A DNA stretch of 64,000 nucleotides from Paraclostridium ghonii (GTDB taxonomy: Bacteria > Bacillota > Clostridia > Peptostreptococcales > Peptostreptococcaceae), in assembly GCF_030815085.1 (NCBI RefSeq), contig NZ_JAUSWG010000012.1, one strand, 5' to 3'. The position numbers and the translations under genes are program-made. The notes beneath the pieces were generated by a model. That model ran no database searches and was not told the origin of the DNA. It saw only the letters and a list, made by a program, of their open reading frames with translations. Positions 54,637-63,768 of the stretch are shown here, in pieces. Positions within the stretch are counted from its first letter, which is position 1, and every line of letters starts with the position of its first letter.

Positions 54637-54757
54637 AAAAAATTCACTTCGCTTTGAGCTCCTACGTCTTAGAACCACTTCACTCCACCAAAATTTCATG
54701 TCGTCAACGTCCACTCTTCAAACTCGTGTCCCGTTACTCAAACTACTTCATCCGTTT
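54637..54757 (-). repeat. dispersed 120-bp repeat, copy C
   Basis: On the minus strand it carries GTTTGAGTAACGGGACACGA and CGTTGACGACATGAAATTTT in the same order as copy A (36482-36602), then GAAGTGGTT and the AGCGAAGTGAATTTTTT end. It lies between the ABC exporter and feoA, 18 kb from copy A. Confidence 0.87.
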
Positions 54758-54844
54758 CCCACGGTTATACGTAAAAGATTTTTTTAATAGCCATAGCATA
54801 AAAATAAGTATTTTAATTATTTTTTATAAACAACTCACTATTTA

Positions 54845-54873
54845 TTGACTTTTTGAATATTAAATGATATATT
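54845..54873 (+). promoter_or_regulatory. feoAB promoter
   Basis: TTGACT (54845-54850), 17-bp spacer, TATATT (54868-54873). A Fur-like site lies just downstream. Confidence 0.75.
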
Positions 54874-54888
54874 TATATTGTAATTAAT

Positions 54889-54903
54889 TGAGAATGAAAC
54901 TCA
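54889..54903 (+). promoter_or_regulatory. candidate Fur box
   Basis: TGAGAATGAAACTCA matches the 7-1-7 Fur inverted repeat with two mismatches between arms. It covers the expected start-site region, consistent with iron repression. Confidence 0.65.
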
Positions 54904-54916
54904 TTAGGAGGTGTTA

Positions 54917-55138
54917 ATGATGACTGTTTACGATTTAAAAGTCGGAGAAAAAGGTGTCATTGATAATATATATGGAAATGAAAAATTAGCTAAAAGATTG
55001 TTAGCTCTTGGATGTATAAATGAAACTGAAATAGAAGTAAGAAAAATTGCACCATTAGGGGATCCTATATTAGTTCGTTTTAGAGGATTTGACTTAGCAA
55101 TAAGAAAAAATGATGCAAGAAACATTAGCTTAAAATAG
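54917..55138 (+). CDS. feoA: ferrous iron transport protein A
   Basis: The 73-residue cytoplasmic SH3-like protein assists FeoB. MTVYDLKVGEKGVIDNIYG, LLALGCINETEIEV, RFRGFDLAIRKNDARNI are typical FeoA strands. AGGAGG lies 5 bases before the ATG at 54917; a GTG two codons earlier overlaps the ribosome site. It is 11 bp from feoB. Confidence 0.93.
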   Translation: MMTVYDLKVGEKGVIDNIYGNEKLAKRLLALGCINETEIEVRKIAPLGDPILVRFRGFDLAIRKNDARNISLK

Positions 55139-55149
55139 GAGGTATCACA

Positions 55150-57078
55150 GTGATTAACGTTGCATTATTTGGGAACCCTAACGTGGGAAAAACTACCGTG
55201 TTTAATTTACTTACTGGATCTAAACAGTATGTAGGTAACTGGCCTGGAGTTACTATAGAAAAAAAAGAAGGTTTTGTAAGTGAAGATATTAAAATTGTAG
55301 ATCTTCCTGGTATCTACGCTATGGATACATTCTCTAACGAAGAAAAAGTATCTAAGGAATTTTTAGAAAGCGAAAATGTTGACTTAATATTAAACATAGT
55401 TGACGCATCTAGTTTAGATAGAAATTTATACCTAACAACTCAGCTTATGAAGTACAATAAACCAATTATATTATTACTTAATATGATAGATGTGGCAGAA
55501 TCTAAAGGTATTCATATAGACCCTGTAAAGCTTGAAAAAGAATTAGGTGTTAAAGTAATGCCTATAATTGCTAAGAAAAAAGAAGGTCTTGAAAATATAT
55601 CTAATGAAATAAAATCGTGTTTAAATACACCATTTAGCTATAGAAAAGATTTCGGAGATGAAATAAACACTTATAAAGAAATTGAAAAAATATTAAGTAA
55701 ATCTATGAAGTCTGCTTTTGAAAATAAGGAAAGCATTAGCAGTAAACTAGATAATATAATATTAAATCCTATATTAGCTTATCCTATATTTATTTTAGCA
55801 CTATTAACTCTTTTCAAATTTACATTTGATTGGGTTGGTGGTCCTATTCAAGGATTAACAGAGACTTTAATAGATACTTATATAGCTACACCAGTAGATG
55901 CTTTATTAGCAAATTCTAGCCCTTGGTTCCATTCACTAATAGTAGATGGAATAATAGGTGGATTAGGCGGAGCGTTACCATTCTTCCCATTAATATTTGT
56001 ATTATTCTTAGGAATGTCATTCTTTGAAGATAGTGGATATATGTCTAGAACGGCTTTCTTAATGGATAATATTATGAAAAAAGTTGGTCTATCTGGTAAA
56101 GCATTTATACCTATGATAATGGGGTTCGGTTGTTCTTCTCCAGCGATAATGGCTACTAGAACTTTAGAAAGTGAAAAAGATAGAAAAGTTACAGCACTTA
56201 TTGCTCCACTTATGACTTGTGGTGCTAAAGTACCTGTTTATGCATTATTTGTATCTATATTTTTCCCTAAAAACGCAGCTATCGTAACTACATCTTTATA
56301 TCTATTAGGTATAGTAATTGCAATAATAATAGCTTTAATATTAAATAAAACAGTATATAAATCCGATATAGAACCTTTTGTTCTAGAATTACCGGAATAC
56401 AAGCTTCCAACTTTAAGTTCTTTATTTAAAAATACATGGAATAAAGCTAAAGGATTCTTAATAAGAGTTTGTACAATAATGTTTGCTATGTCTGTTGTTA
56501 TATGGGCTTTATCATCATTTAACTTCAGCGGATTTACTAGCGATATAAATAATAGTTTCTTAGCTTTAATAGGAGGATTAATAGCTCCTATATTTGCTCC
56601 TTTAGGATTTGGAGATTGGAGAGCAGGAGTTTCTATATTAACTGGTATAAGTGCAAAAGAAGTTCTTATAAGTACAATGGAAATACTTTACGGTGATTTA
56701 AATACTGTTTTACCAACGGTATTTACAAGCGTTTCAGCTTATGCATTTTTAGTATTCTCTGCTTTGTATACTCCATGTATAGCGGCTCTTTCTACAATGA
56801 AAAAAGAATACGGAAGCAAAATGATGATGATATCAGCAGTTTATCAATTTGTTTTAGCTTGGATTGTAGCATTCATAGTTAAAACTATAGGTTCATTAGC
56901 ATTTGAGGGAGCTTCAGCATCTTCATTAGTGGAATTATTAGTTGGAGGAATAATCCTACTTACAGCAGTATTTATTCTTTACAAAAACGTAAAAGCTAAA
57001 GATAATGGATGCTCTGGTTGTTCAGGGTGTGGTAGTAACGGCTCTTGCCCTAGCAGTGAAAATAAGATGACAAGTTAA
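55150..57078 (+). CDS. feoB: ferrous iron transporter B
   Basis: The 642-residue Fe2+ transporter has an N-terminal G-protein domain: FGNPNVGKTTVFNLLTG (G1) near residue 7, PGVTIEKKEG (G2), DLPGIYAM (G3) near 51, LNMIDVAES (G4) near 112. Gate motifs follow in the membrane domain: PMIMGFGCSSPAIMATR near 320, LMTCGAKVPVYALF near 355, and TGISAKEVLISTME near 500. GTG is the start, with AGGAGGT 6 bases upstream. The tail has a Cys-rich CSGCSGCGSNGSC run, a likely metal-binding segment, not present in all FeoB. Co-transcribed with feoA. Confidence 0.96.
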   Translation: MINVALFGNPNVGKTTVFNLLTGSKQYVGNWPGVTIEKKEGFVSEDIKIVDLPGIYAMDTFSNEEKVSKEFLESENVDLILNIVDASSLDRNLYLTTQLMKYNKPIILLLNMIDVAESKGIHIDPVKLEKELGVKVMPIIAKKKEGLENISNEIKSCLNTPFSYRKDFGDEINTYKEIEKILSKSMKSAFENKESISSKLDNIILNPILAYPIFILALLTLFKFTFDWVGGPIQGLTETLIDTYIATPVDALLANSSPWFHSLIVDGIIGGLGGALPFFPLIFVLFLGMSFFEDSGYMSRTAFLMDNIMKKVGLSGKAFIPMIMGFGCSSPAIMATRTLESEKDRKVTALIAPLMTCGAKVPVYALFVSIFFPKNAAIVTTSLYLLGIVIAIIIALILNKTVYKSDIEPFVLELPEYKLPTLSSLFKNTWNKAKGFLIRVCTIMFAMSVVIWALSSFNFSGFTSDINNSFLALIGGLIAPIFAPLGFGDWRAGVSILTGISAKEVLISTMEILYGDLNTVLPTVFTSVSAYAFLVFSALYTPCIAALSTMKKEYGSKMMMISAVYQFVLAWIVAFIVKTIGSLAFEGASASSLVELLVGGIILLTAVFILYKNVKAKDNGCSGCSGCGSNGSCPSSENKMTS

Positions 57079-57091
57079 TATTTTTAACATA

Positions 57092-57132
57092 AAACAAAAC
57101 AAGATGGAATATAATTCCATCTTGTTTTGTTT
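57092..57132. terminator. bidirectional terminator between feoB and htrA
   Basis: AAACAAAACAAGATGGAAT and its complement (arms 57092-57110 and 57114-57132), serving the convergent genes. Confidence 0.92.
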
Positions 57133-57135
57133 ATA

Positions 57136-58221
57136 CTAAAATTTAACATCTATAGTTATATTTTTTCCACCTCTATTTATTTCTACGTTAGCTTTATCTC
57201 CAACTGAGAATTTATATAAAGCTTTATTTAAATCACTCATTGATGTTATCTTTGTATCTCCAACCTTTGTTATTACATCTCCACCTTGTATTCCTGATTT
57301 TTGAGCCGGAGTATTAGATACTACTTCTGCTATATAAACACCTTCATCAGCAGCTAGGTCAGTTCCTGTTGTTGTTTCAAATGTTTTTACATCTATACCT
57401 TTTATACCTAATGTTACTTTTTCAAATTTACCATCTTTTATTATTTGTTCTACTATAGGTTTTGCTGTATTTATTGGTATTGCAAACCCTAACCCTTCTG
57501 CTCCAGATGCTTTTGCTGTATTTATACCTATAACTTCTCCTTTACTATTTAATAAAGGTCCTCCACTGTTACCTGGATTTATACTTGCATCAGTTTGTAT
57601 AAGACCTGTCATATTAGACTGTTCTGTTCTTATGCTTCTATCTAGTCCACTTATTATTCCTTGTGTAACACTTTTTTGGAACTCTAATCCAAGTGGATTT
57701 CCTATTGCTATCGCTAAATCTCCTGTTCTTACAGAATCACTATTTCCTAAATCAGCTACAGTAAGTCCTTTTTTATCAACTTTTACAATAGCTAAATCTA
57801 TAGTTGGGTCATTCCATAAAACTTTACCTTTTGAAGTTGATCCATCATTAAATAACACATTTACATCAGATGCTTTTCCATCAGACACAACATGTGAATT
57901 TGTTAATATGTAGCCTTTAGGATCAACAATAAATCCTGTTCCCACTCCTTGAGATTGCTGTGGTATTGCAAATATATTGTTAGTATCTATTGTAGTAGTT
58001 GTTATACCTACCACCGAAGGCATTGCTTTATCTGTTACTGCATGATATACATTTTCACTTTTTGTTCCTTCATTTACAACTATATTCTTCTTATTTTCAT
58101 TACTTGACTTAGATGCTAGTCTATCCCCAAATATAAAAGCTGTCATAAAGCTTCCAACCATAGCACTTATGATACTAACTATTACAATCAGAGTTAAACT
58201 GGTCTTTCTTACACCACTCAT
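57136..58221 (-). CDS. HtrA-like serine protease
   Basis: The 361-residue envelope protease of the DegP/HtrA (S1C) family has one N-terminal membrane anchor at about 8-30. The protease domain has His in ILTNSHVV near 110, Asp in TIDLAIVKV near 145 and Ser in NPGNSGGPLL near 220. One PDZ domain occupies about 270-360 (SGIQGGDVITKVGD). The gene converges with feoB on a shared terminator. Confidence 0.94.
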   Translation of the reverse strand: MSGVRKTSLTLIVIVSIISAMVGSFMTAFIFGDRLASKSSNENKKNIVVNEGTKSENVYHAVTDKAMPSVVGITTTTIDTNNIFAIPQQSQGVGTGFIVDPKGYILTNSHVVSDGKASDVNVLFNDGSTSKGKVLWNDPTIDLAIVKVDKKGLTVADLGNSDSVRTGDLAIAIGNPLGLEFQKSVTQGIISGLDRSIRTEQSNMTGLIQTDASINPGNSGGPLLNSKGEVIGINTAKASGAEGLGFAIPINTAKPIVEQIIKDGKFEKVTLGIKGIDVKTFETTTGTDLAADEGVYIAEVVSNTPAQKSGIQGGDVITKVGDTKITSMSDLNKALYKFSVGDKANVEINRGGKNITIDVKF

Positions 58222-58312
58222 ACATTTATCCCTCCTGTGTTTATTTTTATATATTATTTTATGTCTTTGATATTATTATTATTATTTTAATGCTTTTATA
58301 TTCTTAAAATAA

Positions 58313-58345
58313 AAACACTATACAGTTACATTCTGTATAGTGTTT
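58313..58345 (-). terminator. pgi terminator
   Basis: AAACACTATACAG and CTGTATAGTGTTT, perfect 13-bp arms. Confidence 0.92.
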
Positions 58346-58373
58346 ATTATATTCTAGTATCCTTAATTAAACC

Positions 58374-59726
58374 TTAATTGTTTAATCTTTTTTCCAGTTC
58401 TTCCCTTTCCTTTTCAAACCCAGGCTTTCCTAATAAAGCAAACATATTTTTCTTGTATGCTTCTACCCCTGGTTGATTGAATGGATTTACTCCTAGTAAA
58501 TATCCACTTAAAGCACATGCTTTTTCAAAGAAGTAAACTAAGTATCCAAAGTTATACTCATCTAATTGAGGTATATTTACTACTAAATTAGGAACATTCC
58601 CATCTGTATGAGCTAATAAAGTCCCTTGGAAAGCTTTTTTATTTACAAAGTCTACACTTTTACTTGCTAAGTAATTTAATCCATCTAAGTCTATTTTTTC
58701 TTCGTTTATAGTTATTTCTCTTCTAGGTTTTTCAACATTTAAAACAGTTTCAAATAATATTCTCTTACCTTCTTGTATATATTGTCCCATAGAATGTAAA
58801 TCTGTTGAGAAGTCTACTGAAGCTGGGTATATTCCTTTGTTATCTTTACCTTCACTTTCTCCATAAAGTTGTTTCCACCATTCTCCCACATAATGTAAGC
58901 TTGGCTCATAATTAACCATTAACTCTATATCTTTACCTTTTTTATGAAGAACATTTCTAACTACAGCATATTGATAACTATAGTTTTTTGATAATTCTGG
59001 ATTAGAAAAATCGTCCATTGCATCTTTTGCACCTTGCATCATAGCATCTATATCTATATTACAAGCTGCTATTGGTAATAATCCAACAGGAGTTAATACA
59101 GAGAATCTACCTCCTACATCATCAGGTATTACAAAGCATTCATATCCTTCTTCATTTGCTAATGATTTTAATGCACCTTTTTTAGCATCTGTTGTAGCAT
59201 ATATTCTTTTGCTTGCTTCTTCTTTTCCATATTTTTTTTCTAAGAAATCTTTAAATACTCTAAATGCTATAGCTGGCTCTGTTGTAGTTCCTGATTTTGA
59301 TATAACATTTATAGATACATCCTTGTCTTTTATTATGTCTAGTAAATCTAACATATAAGTAGAACTTATATTTTGTCCTACAAAGTAAACTTCTGGAGAT
59401 TTTCTTTCTTCTTTAGTTAAGTTATTTCTAAATGAGTGTCCTAATGTTTCTATAGCAGCTCTTGCTCCTAAGTAAGATCCACCTATTCCTATAACTAAAA
59501 GTACATCCGAATCTTTTTTTATTTTTTCTGCAGCTTTTTTTATTCTATCAAATTCTTCCTTGTCATAATCACTAGGTAAATTAACCCAACCTAAGAAATC
59601 GTTCCCCTCACCAGTTTTATTATGTATCATTTCGTGAGCAACTTTTACATACTCACTCATACAATCGATTTCTTTTTGGTTAAAAAACCCTATTGAATTA
59701 CTATAATCAAAACTTAACTTTTTCAT
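58374..59726 (-). CDS. pgi: glucose-6-phosphate isomerase
   Basis: Interconverts glucose 6-phosphate and fructose 6-phosphate. The 450 residues are typical of the Gram-positive type. GIGGSYLGARAAIE near 81, SKSGTTTEPAIAFR near 144, DVGGRFSVLTPVGLLP near 205 and NPFNQPGVEAYK near 417 hold substrate contacts. It is monocistronic. Confidence 0.96.
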   Translation of the reverse strand: MKKLSFDYSNSIGFFNQKEIDCMSEYVKVAHEMIHNKTGEGNDFLGWVNLPSDYDKEEFDRIKKAAEKIKKDSDVLLVIGIGGSYLGARAAIETLGHSFRNNLTKEERKSPEVYFVGQNISSTYMLDLLDIIKDKDVSINVISKSGTTTEPAIAFRVFKDFLEKKYGKEEASKRIYATTDAKKGALKSLANEEGYECFVIPDDVGGRFSVLTPVGLLPIAACNIDIDAMMQGAKDAMDDFSNPELSKNYSYQYAVVRNVLHKKGKDIELMVNYEPSLHYVGEWWKQLYGESEGKDNKGIYPASVDFSTDLHSMGQYIQEGKRILFETVLNVEKPRREITINEEKIDLDGLNYLASKSVDFVNKKAFQGTLLAHTDGNVPNLVVNIPQLDEYNFGYLVYFFEKACALSGYLLGVNPFNQPGVEAYKKNMFALLGKPGFEKEREELEKRLNN

Positions 59727-59862
59727 AACCCATTACCTTCCTTATCTTGTTAAAAATTTATTATATAAAAAATTATATCAAATAATATGTTTTTTTCCAA
59801 ATTAATTATAATATTTATTTATAATTTAATTATAATATTTTCATTTTTTTATTTATATATGT

Positions 59863-59894
59863 AAAACTCCTGTATATTTTATATGCAGGAGTTT
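59863..59894 (-). terminator. terminator of the Na/Pi symporter gene
   Basis: AAAACTCCTG/CAGGAGTTT stem with a short minus-strand T run. Confidence 0.82.
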
Positions 59895-59907
59895 GTCGAT
59901 AATTATA

Positions 59908-61533
59908 TTATTTTTCTAATTTATTTGCTATAACTTGTTGAGCTATATTTACTGCATGATCTGATATTCTTTCTAAATTAGATAGTAAATCTAGGTATAT
60001 AACTCCTCTATCTATGCTACATAAATTATTATTTAATCTATGAATATGATTAGCTCTGCATGATTTTTCCATTATATCAACTTGTTCTTCCATTTTTATA
60101 ACTTTACAAGCTAACTCTACATCATAATCTCTCATTGCTTTTAATGCATACTCATATGTTGATATGACTTTATTATATAATTCTCTAATTTCTTCAATTC
60201 CTTGTTTAGATAATTTTAAATCTAAGTCTATAATATCTTGAGCTAACTCAGCAATATTTTCTGCATGGTCGCCTATTCTTTCAATATCATTTACCGTATT
60301 AAATAATGAATCTACTATATCTCTAGCATCTTCATCTAAATGAGCTTTCGATAACTTAAGTAAATAATTCAATATCTCTTTTTGTAGTTCATTTACTACT
60401 TTTTCACGTTTAAATGTTTTATCTATACTCTCTTGAGATTGGTTTACAAATCCATCAATTGCATAATTCAAGCTTTCTTTAGATTTTTTACCCATTCTTA
60501 AAGTTTCTTTAACTACACTCGCTACAGCTATTGATGGAGTTTCAACTATTCTATCATCTAGATATTTTATAGCTTTGCTTTCATCTTCTTCTCCATCTTT
60601 ATCTGGAACAAGTTTTATAGCAATATTTATAATAAACTTTGTAAATGGAAGTAATATAATAACTGATATTATATTAAATAACGTATGAGTGTTAGCTATT
60701 TGTCTTGCAACATCCCCAGGGTTCATATTAGTCACAAAGTTAACTACTGGCTTGTTTAATATTATCAAGAATACCGCTGTCCCTAATACATTAAATATTA
60801 AGTGCATAACTGCTGCTCTCTTAGCATTTCTAGATGCTCCTACACTTGATATTAAAGATGTAACACATGTACCTATATTTTGTCCATATAATATAGGTAA
60901 TGCTGCATTTAAAGGTATTAAACCTTGTGATGCTAAAGCTATAAGCATTCCCATAGAAGCACTTGAACTCTGAACTATAGCCGTTATACCAAATCCTAAT
61001 AATAACCCTAATATAGGATGATCTCCAAAACCTATTAATAAGTCTGTAAATCCTTTATATTCAGCTAATGGTTCAACTGCATTTTTCATAAAATCCATAC
61101 CAGTAAATAATATACCAAATCCAATTAGTATTTCTGCTATGTTTTTAACTTTTGGTTTAGATGCAAATAAATATAAAATAATTCCAATACCTAAAGCCAT
61201 AGGTGCCAGTCCATTTAAATCAAATGATACAAGCTGTGCTGTTACAGTTGTACCTATATTAGCTCCCATTATAACTCCGATTGCCTGTGTTAAACTCATT
61301 ATACCTGCATTTACAAATCCAACTACCATAACAGTTGTTGCACTACTACTTTGTATAATTGCAGTAACAAATGCGCCTACAATAACTCCCATGAATATAT
61401 TACTAGTAAGAAGTTCAACTATTCTTTTTAGTTTAGATCCTGCTGATTTTTCAAGACCTTCTGCCATTAAGTTCATTCCATATAAAAATAAACCCAATCC
61501 TCCCATAAGGCTAATTACTATATCCAATTTCAT
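59908..61533 (-). CDS. Na/Pi cotransporter family protein with PhoU tail
   Basis: The 541-residue protein has eight or more membrane spans with two inverted QSSSA motifs: AIIQSSSATTVMVVG near 60 and AIVQSSSASMGMLIA near 188. The C-terminal cytoplasmic part from about 345 is a PhoU-like helical domain (RIGDHAENIAELAQD near 440, RISDHAVNIAQQV near 520). NptA/YjbB-type proteins move phosphate with sodium. With pstCAB lacking a visible pstS here, this is a second phosphate system in the window. Confidence 0.9.
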   Translation of the reverse strand: MKLDIVISLMGGLGLFLYGMNLMAEGLEKSAGSKLKRIVELLTSNIFMGVIVGAFVTAIIQSSSATTVMVVGFVNAGIMSLTQAIGVIMGANIGTTVTAQLVSFDLNGLAPMALGIGIILYLFASKPKVKNIAEILIGFGILFTGMDFMKNAVEPLAEYKGFTDLLIGFGDHPILGLLLGFGITAIVQSSSASMGMLIALASQGLIPLNAALPILYGQNIGTCVTSLISSVGASRNAKRAAVMHLIFNVLGTAVFLIILNKPVVNFVTNMNPGDVARQIANTHTLFNIISVIILLPFTKFIINIAIKLVPDKDGEEDESKAIKYLDDRIVETPSIAVASVVKETLRMGKKSKESLNYAIDGFVNQSQESIDKTFKREKVVNELQKEILNYLLKLSKAHLDEDARDIVDSLFNTVNDIERIGDHAENIAELAQDIIDLDLKLSKQGIEEIRELYNKVISTYEYALKAMRDYDVELACKVIKMEEQVDIMEKSCRANHIHRLNNNLCSIDRGVIYLDLLSNLERISDHAVNIAQQVIANKLEK

Positions 61534-61669
61534 TTCCTCCTTGAAATATTTATGCTATTGGTCTACAAATATAGCGCCTTATCTATTTTATCAAACCACT
61601 TATCTAGTTTTGTTAAATTCATGTTAAATATTAACGTTCAATTAATTATTTATTAAATTTCTGTTAAAT

Positions 61670-63268
61670 TTAATTTGCGTAATATTTAGAAATTATTTTC
61701 TCAGCACACTTTATTCCATCTACTGCCGCAGTTACTATTCCACCTGCATATCCAGCACCTTCTCCACTAGGATATAGATCTTTAATATTTACAGATTCTA
61801 ATGTCTGTTCGTCTCTAACTATCCTTATAGGTGCAGATGATCTAGTTTCAACTCCAGTTAATATAGCATCATCCATAGCAAATCCCTTTAATTTCTTTTC
61901 TAATAAAAGTAATCCTTCTTTCATTGTCTCGCATACAAATTTAGGTAAACAGTCTCTTAGGTCTATAAATTCATATCCAGGCTTATATGAAGGTCTTACG
62001 GTTCCTAATTTAGTACTTACTCTATCATTTAAAAAGTCTCCTACTAATTGAATTGGAGCTTTATAATTTTTTCCACCTAGTTCAAAGGCTAGTCTTTCAT
62101 ATTTTTCTTGGAAATACATTCCTGCTAACGGATGATCACTTCCAAAGTCTTCTGTAGCAACATTTACTAAAACTGCACTATTTGCGTTCTCTTTATCCCT
62201 TGCATGCTCACTCATACCATTTGTAACCACTTGCCCTTCTTCAGATGCTGAGGCTATTACAGTGCCTCCTGGGCACATACAGAAAGTATATATAGTTCTT
62301 CCATTTGATGTATGCTCAACTAATCTATAATCAGCTGCTCCTAATCTAGGATGATCATAGAACTCTTTATATTGAGATTTATTTATTAACGCTTGAGGAT
62401 GTTCTATTCTCACTCCTATAGCAAAAGGTTTTTGAGTAATTTTTACACCTTGATCATAAAGCATTTTATATGTATCTCTAGCACTATGCCCTATAGCAAG
62501 TATTACTACCTCTGTGTCTAAAACTTCATTATCATTTATAATTACAGATTTTATTTTATTATTTTCTATATCTATTTTTGTAACTTTAGAATCAAATTTT
62601 ACTTGTCCACCTAATCTAATTATTTCTTCTCTTATATTTTTAACTACTTCTTTTAATATATCTGTTCCCACATGTGGTTTATAAGAGTATAGAATTTCTT
62701 CTGGTGATCCAAAATTAACAAGCTCTTCAAGAACTTTTCTACACCTTATATCTTTTATTCTTGTAGTTAATTTACCATCAGAAAAAGTTCCTGCTCCACC
62801 TTCTCCAAATTGAACATTAGATTTTGAGTTAAATTTTCCATCTTCCCAAAATTTCTTAATATCTTCTGTTCTTGTATCTACATCTAATCCTCTTTCAAGT
62901 AGTATTGGATTATACTCTCTTTGAGCTAAAACTAATGCTGCAAATAATCCAGCAGGTCCACTTCCTATTATTACAGGTCTATTTTTTAACTTTTCACTAC
63001 CACTTTTAACATCTATATATGTTTTTTCTTTAACCTCTACAACATCTTTTATTCTTGGTTTTTTTAATATATTTTTTTCATTTTTAAGTTCTACATCCAC
63101 TGTGTAGACAAATTCTATTTTACCTTTTTTTCTCGCATCTATAGACTCTTTATATATTTTGTAATTAACTAATTCCTTTTCATTTATTTTTAATTTTTTT
63201 AATAATGAAGGTTTTATATTATCTAAGCTTTCATTTATATCTAACTTAATATTAGAAACTCTTAACAT
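61670..63268 (-). CDS. uncharacterised FAD-dependent dehydrogenase (COG2509)
   Basis: The 532-residue oxidoreductase has the Rossmann motif IIGSGPAGLFAALVLAQRE near residue 100, then FGEGGAGTFSDGKL near 155, VILAIGHSARDTY near 255, and GAGYAGGIVTAAVDG near 505. The N-terminal 90 residues form a separate alpha/beta cap. The family is widespread in Firmicutes with no settled substrate. It is 84 bp behind the unknown gene upstream, separated by a terminator. Confidence 0.88.
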   Translation of the reverse strand: MLRVSNIKLDINESLDNIKPSLLKKLKINEKELVNYKIYKESIDARKKGKIEFVYTVDVELKNEKNILKKPRIKDVVEVKEKTYIDVKSGSEKLKNRPVIIGSGPAGLFAALVLAQREYNPILLERGLDVDTRTEDIKKFWEDGKFNSKSNVQFGEGGAGTFSDGKLTTRIKDIRCRKVLEELVNFGSPEEILYSYKPHVGTDILKEVVKNIREEIIRLGGQVKFDSKVTKIDIENNKIKSVIINDNEVLDTEVVILAIGHSARDTYKMLYDQGVKITQKPFAIGVRIEHPQALINKSQYKEFYDHPRLGAADYRLVEHTSNGRTIYTFCMCPGGTVIASASEEGQVVTNGMSEHARDKENANSAVLVNVATEDFGSDHPLAGMYFQEKYERLAFELGGKNYKAPIQLVGDFLNDRVSTKLGTVRPSYKPGYEFIDLRDCLPKFVCETMKEGLLLLEKKLKGFAMDDAILTGVETRSSAPIRIVRDEQTLESVNIKDLYPSGEGAGYAGGIVTAAVDGIKCAEKIISKYYAN

Positions 63269-63296
63269 GTCATACCTACCTTTCTTTAGTAAAAAT

Positions 63297-63326
63297 AAAA
63301 GCTAGGCTTCGTAGGGCCTAGCTTTT
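63297..63326 (-). terminator. terminator of the unknown 125-codon gene
   Basis: AAAAGCTAGGC pairs with GCCTAGCTTTT around an 8-base loop. Confidence 0.9.
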
Positions 63327-63352
63327 ATGGTAAATTCTAATTATATTGTTAC

Positions 63353-63730
63353 TTAATCTCTTTGAGTTATTAATCCTCTTATAACTTTCATATTGTTAAA
63401 TACTTTTTCTAAGAAATTCTCTGCCTCTTCATTATCTAGTAATGCTATTTGAGTTTGCTCATCATCATTTATACCGTTTTGTTCACAGTATTGTTTTGCT
63501 ATATTTACTAATTCATTCTTTCCGCTTTCACATAATTCAAATTCTTTATAATCTATAATTATGTATTGCATTGCCTTTTCTAGGCTTTTTTCGTTATAAC
63601 CTATTTCTATATGGTATATTACTGCATATAAATTTTCAGGAGTTTCGTCTCCTTTATATACAGGTACTGCTGGATTAGATTTTATACAACTTGTTGATAC
63701 AGCAATTGCTTTTCCTAAATTAAGGCTCAT
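63353..63730 (-). CDS. hypothetical protein, 125 residues
   Basis: I do not recognise this family. The protein begins MSLNLGKAIAVSTSCIKSNPAVPVYKGDETPENLY and is acidic with a helical C-terminal half (LLDNEEAENFLEKVFNNMKVIRGLI). No signal peptide or membrane helix is visible. It follows the truncated HTH-tail gene by 38 bp in the same orientation and is closed by its own terminator, so the two probably share a transcript. Confidence 0.75.
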   Translation of the reverse strand: MSLNLGKAIAVSTSCIKSNPAVPVYKGDETPENLYAVIYHIEIGYNEKSLEKAMQYIIIDYKEFELCESGKNELVNIAKQYCEQNGINDDEQTQIALLDNEEAENFLEKVFNNMKVIRGLITQRD

Positions 63731-63768
63731 TTATATACCTCTTTCTGTATATTTAAAATTAAGTTTTA

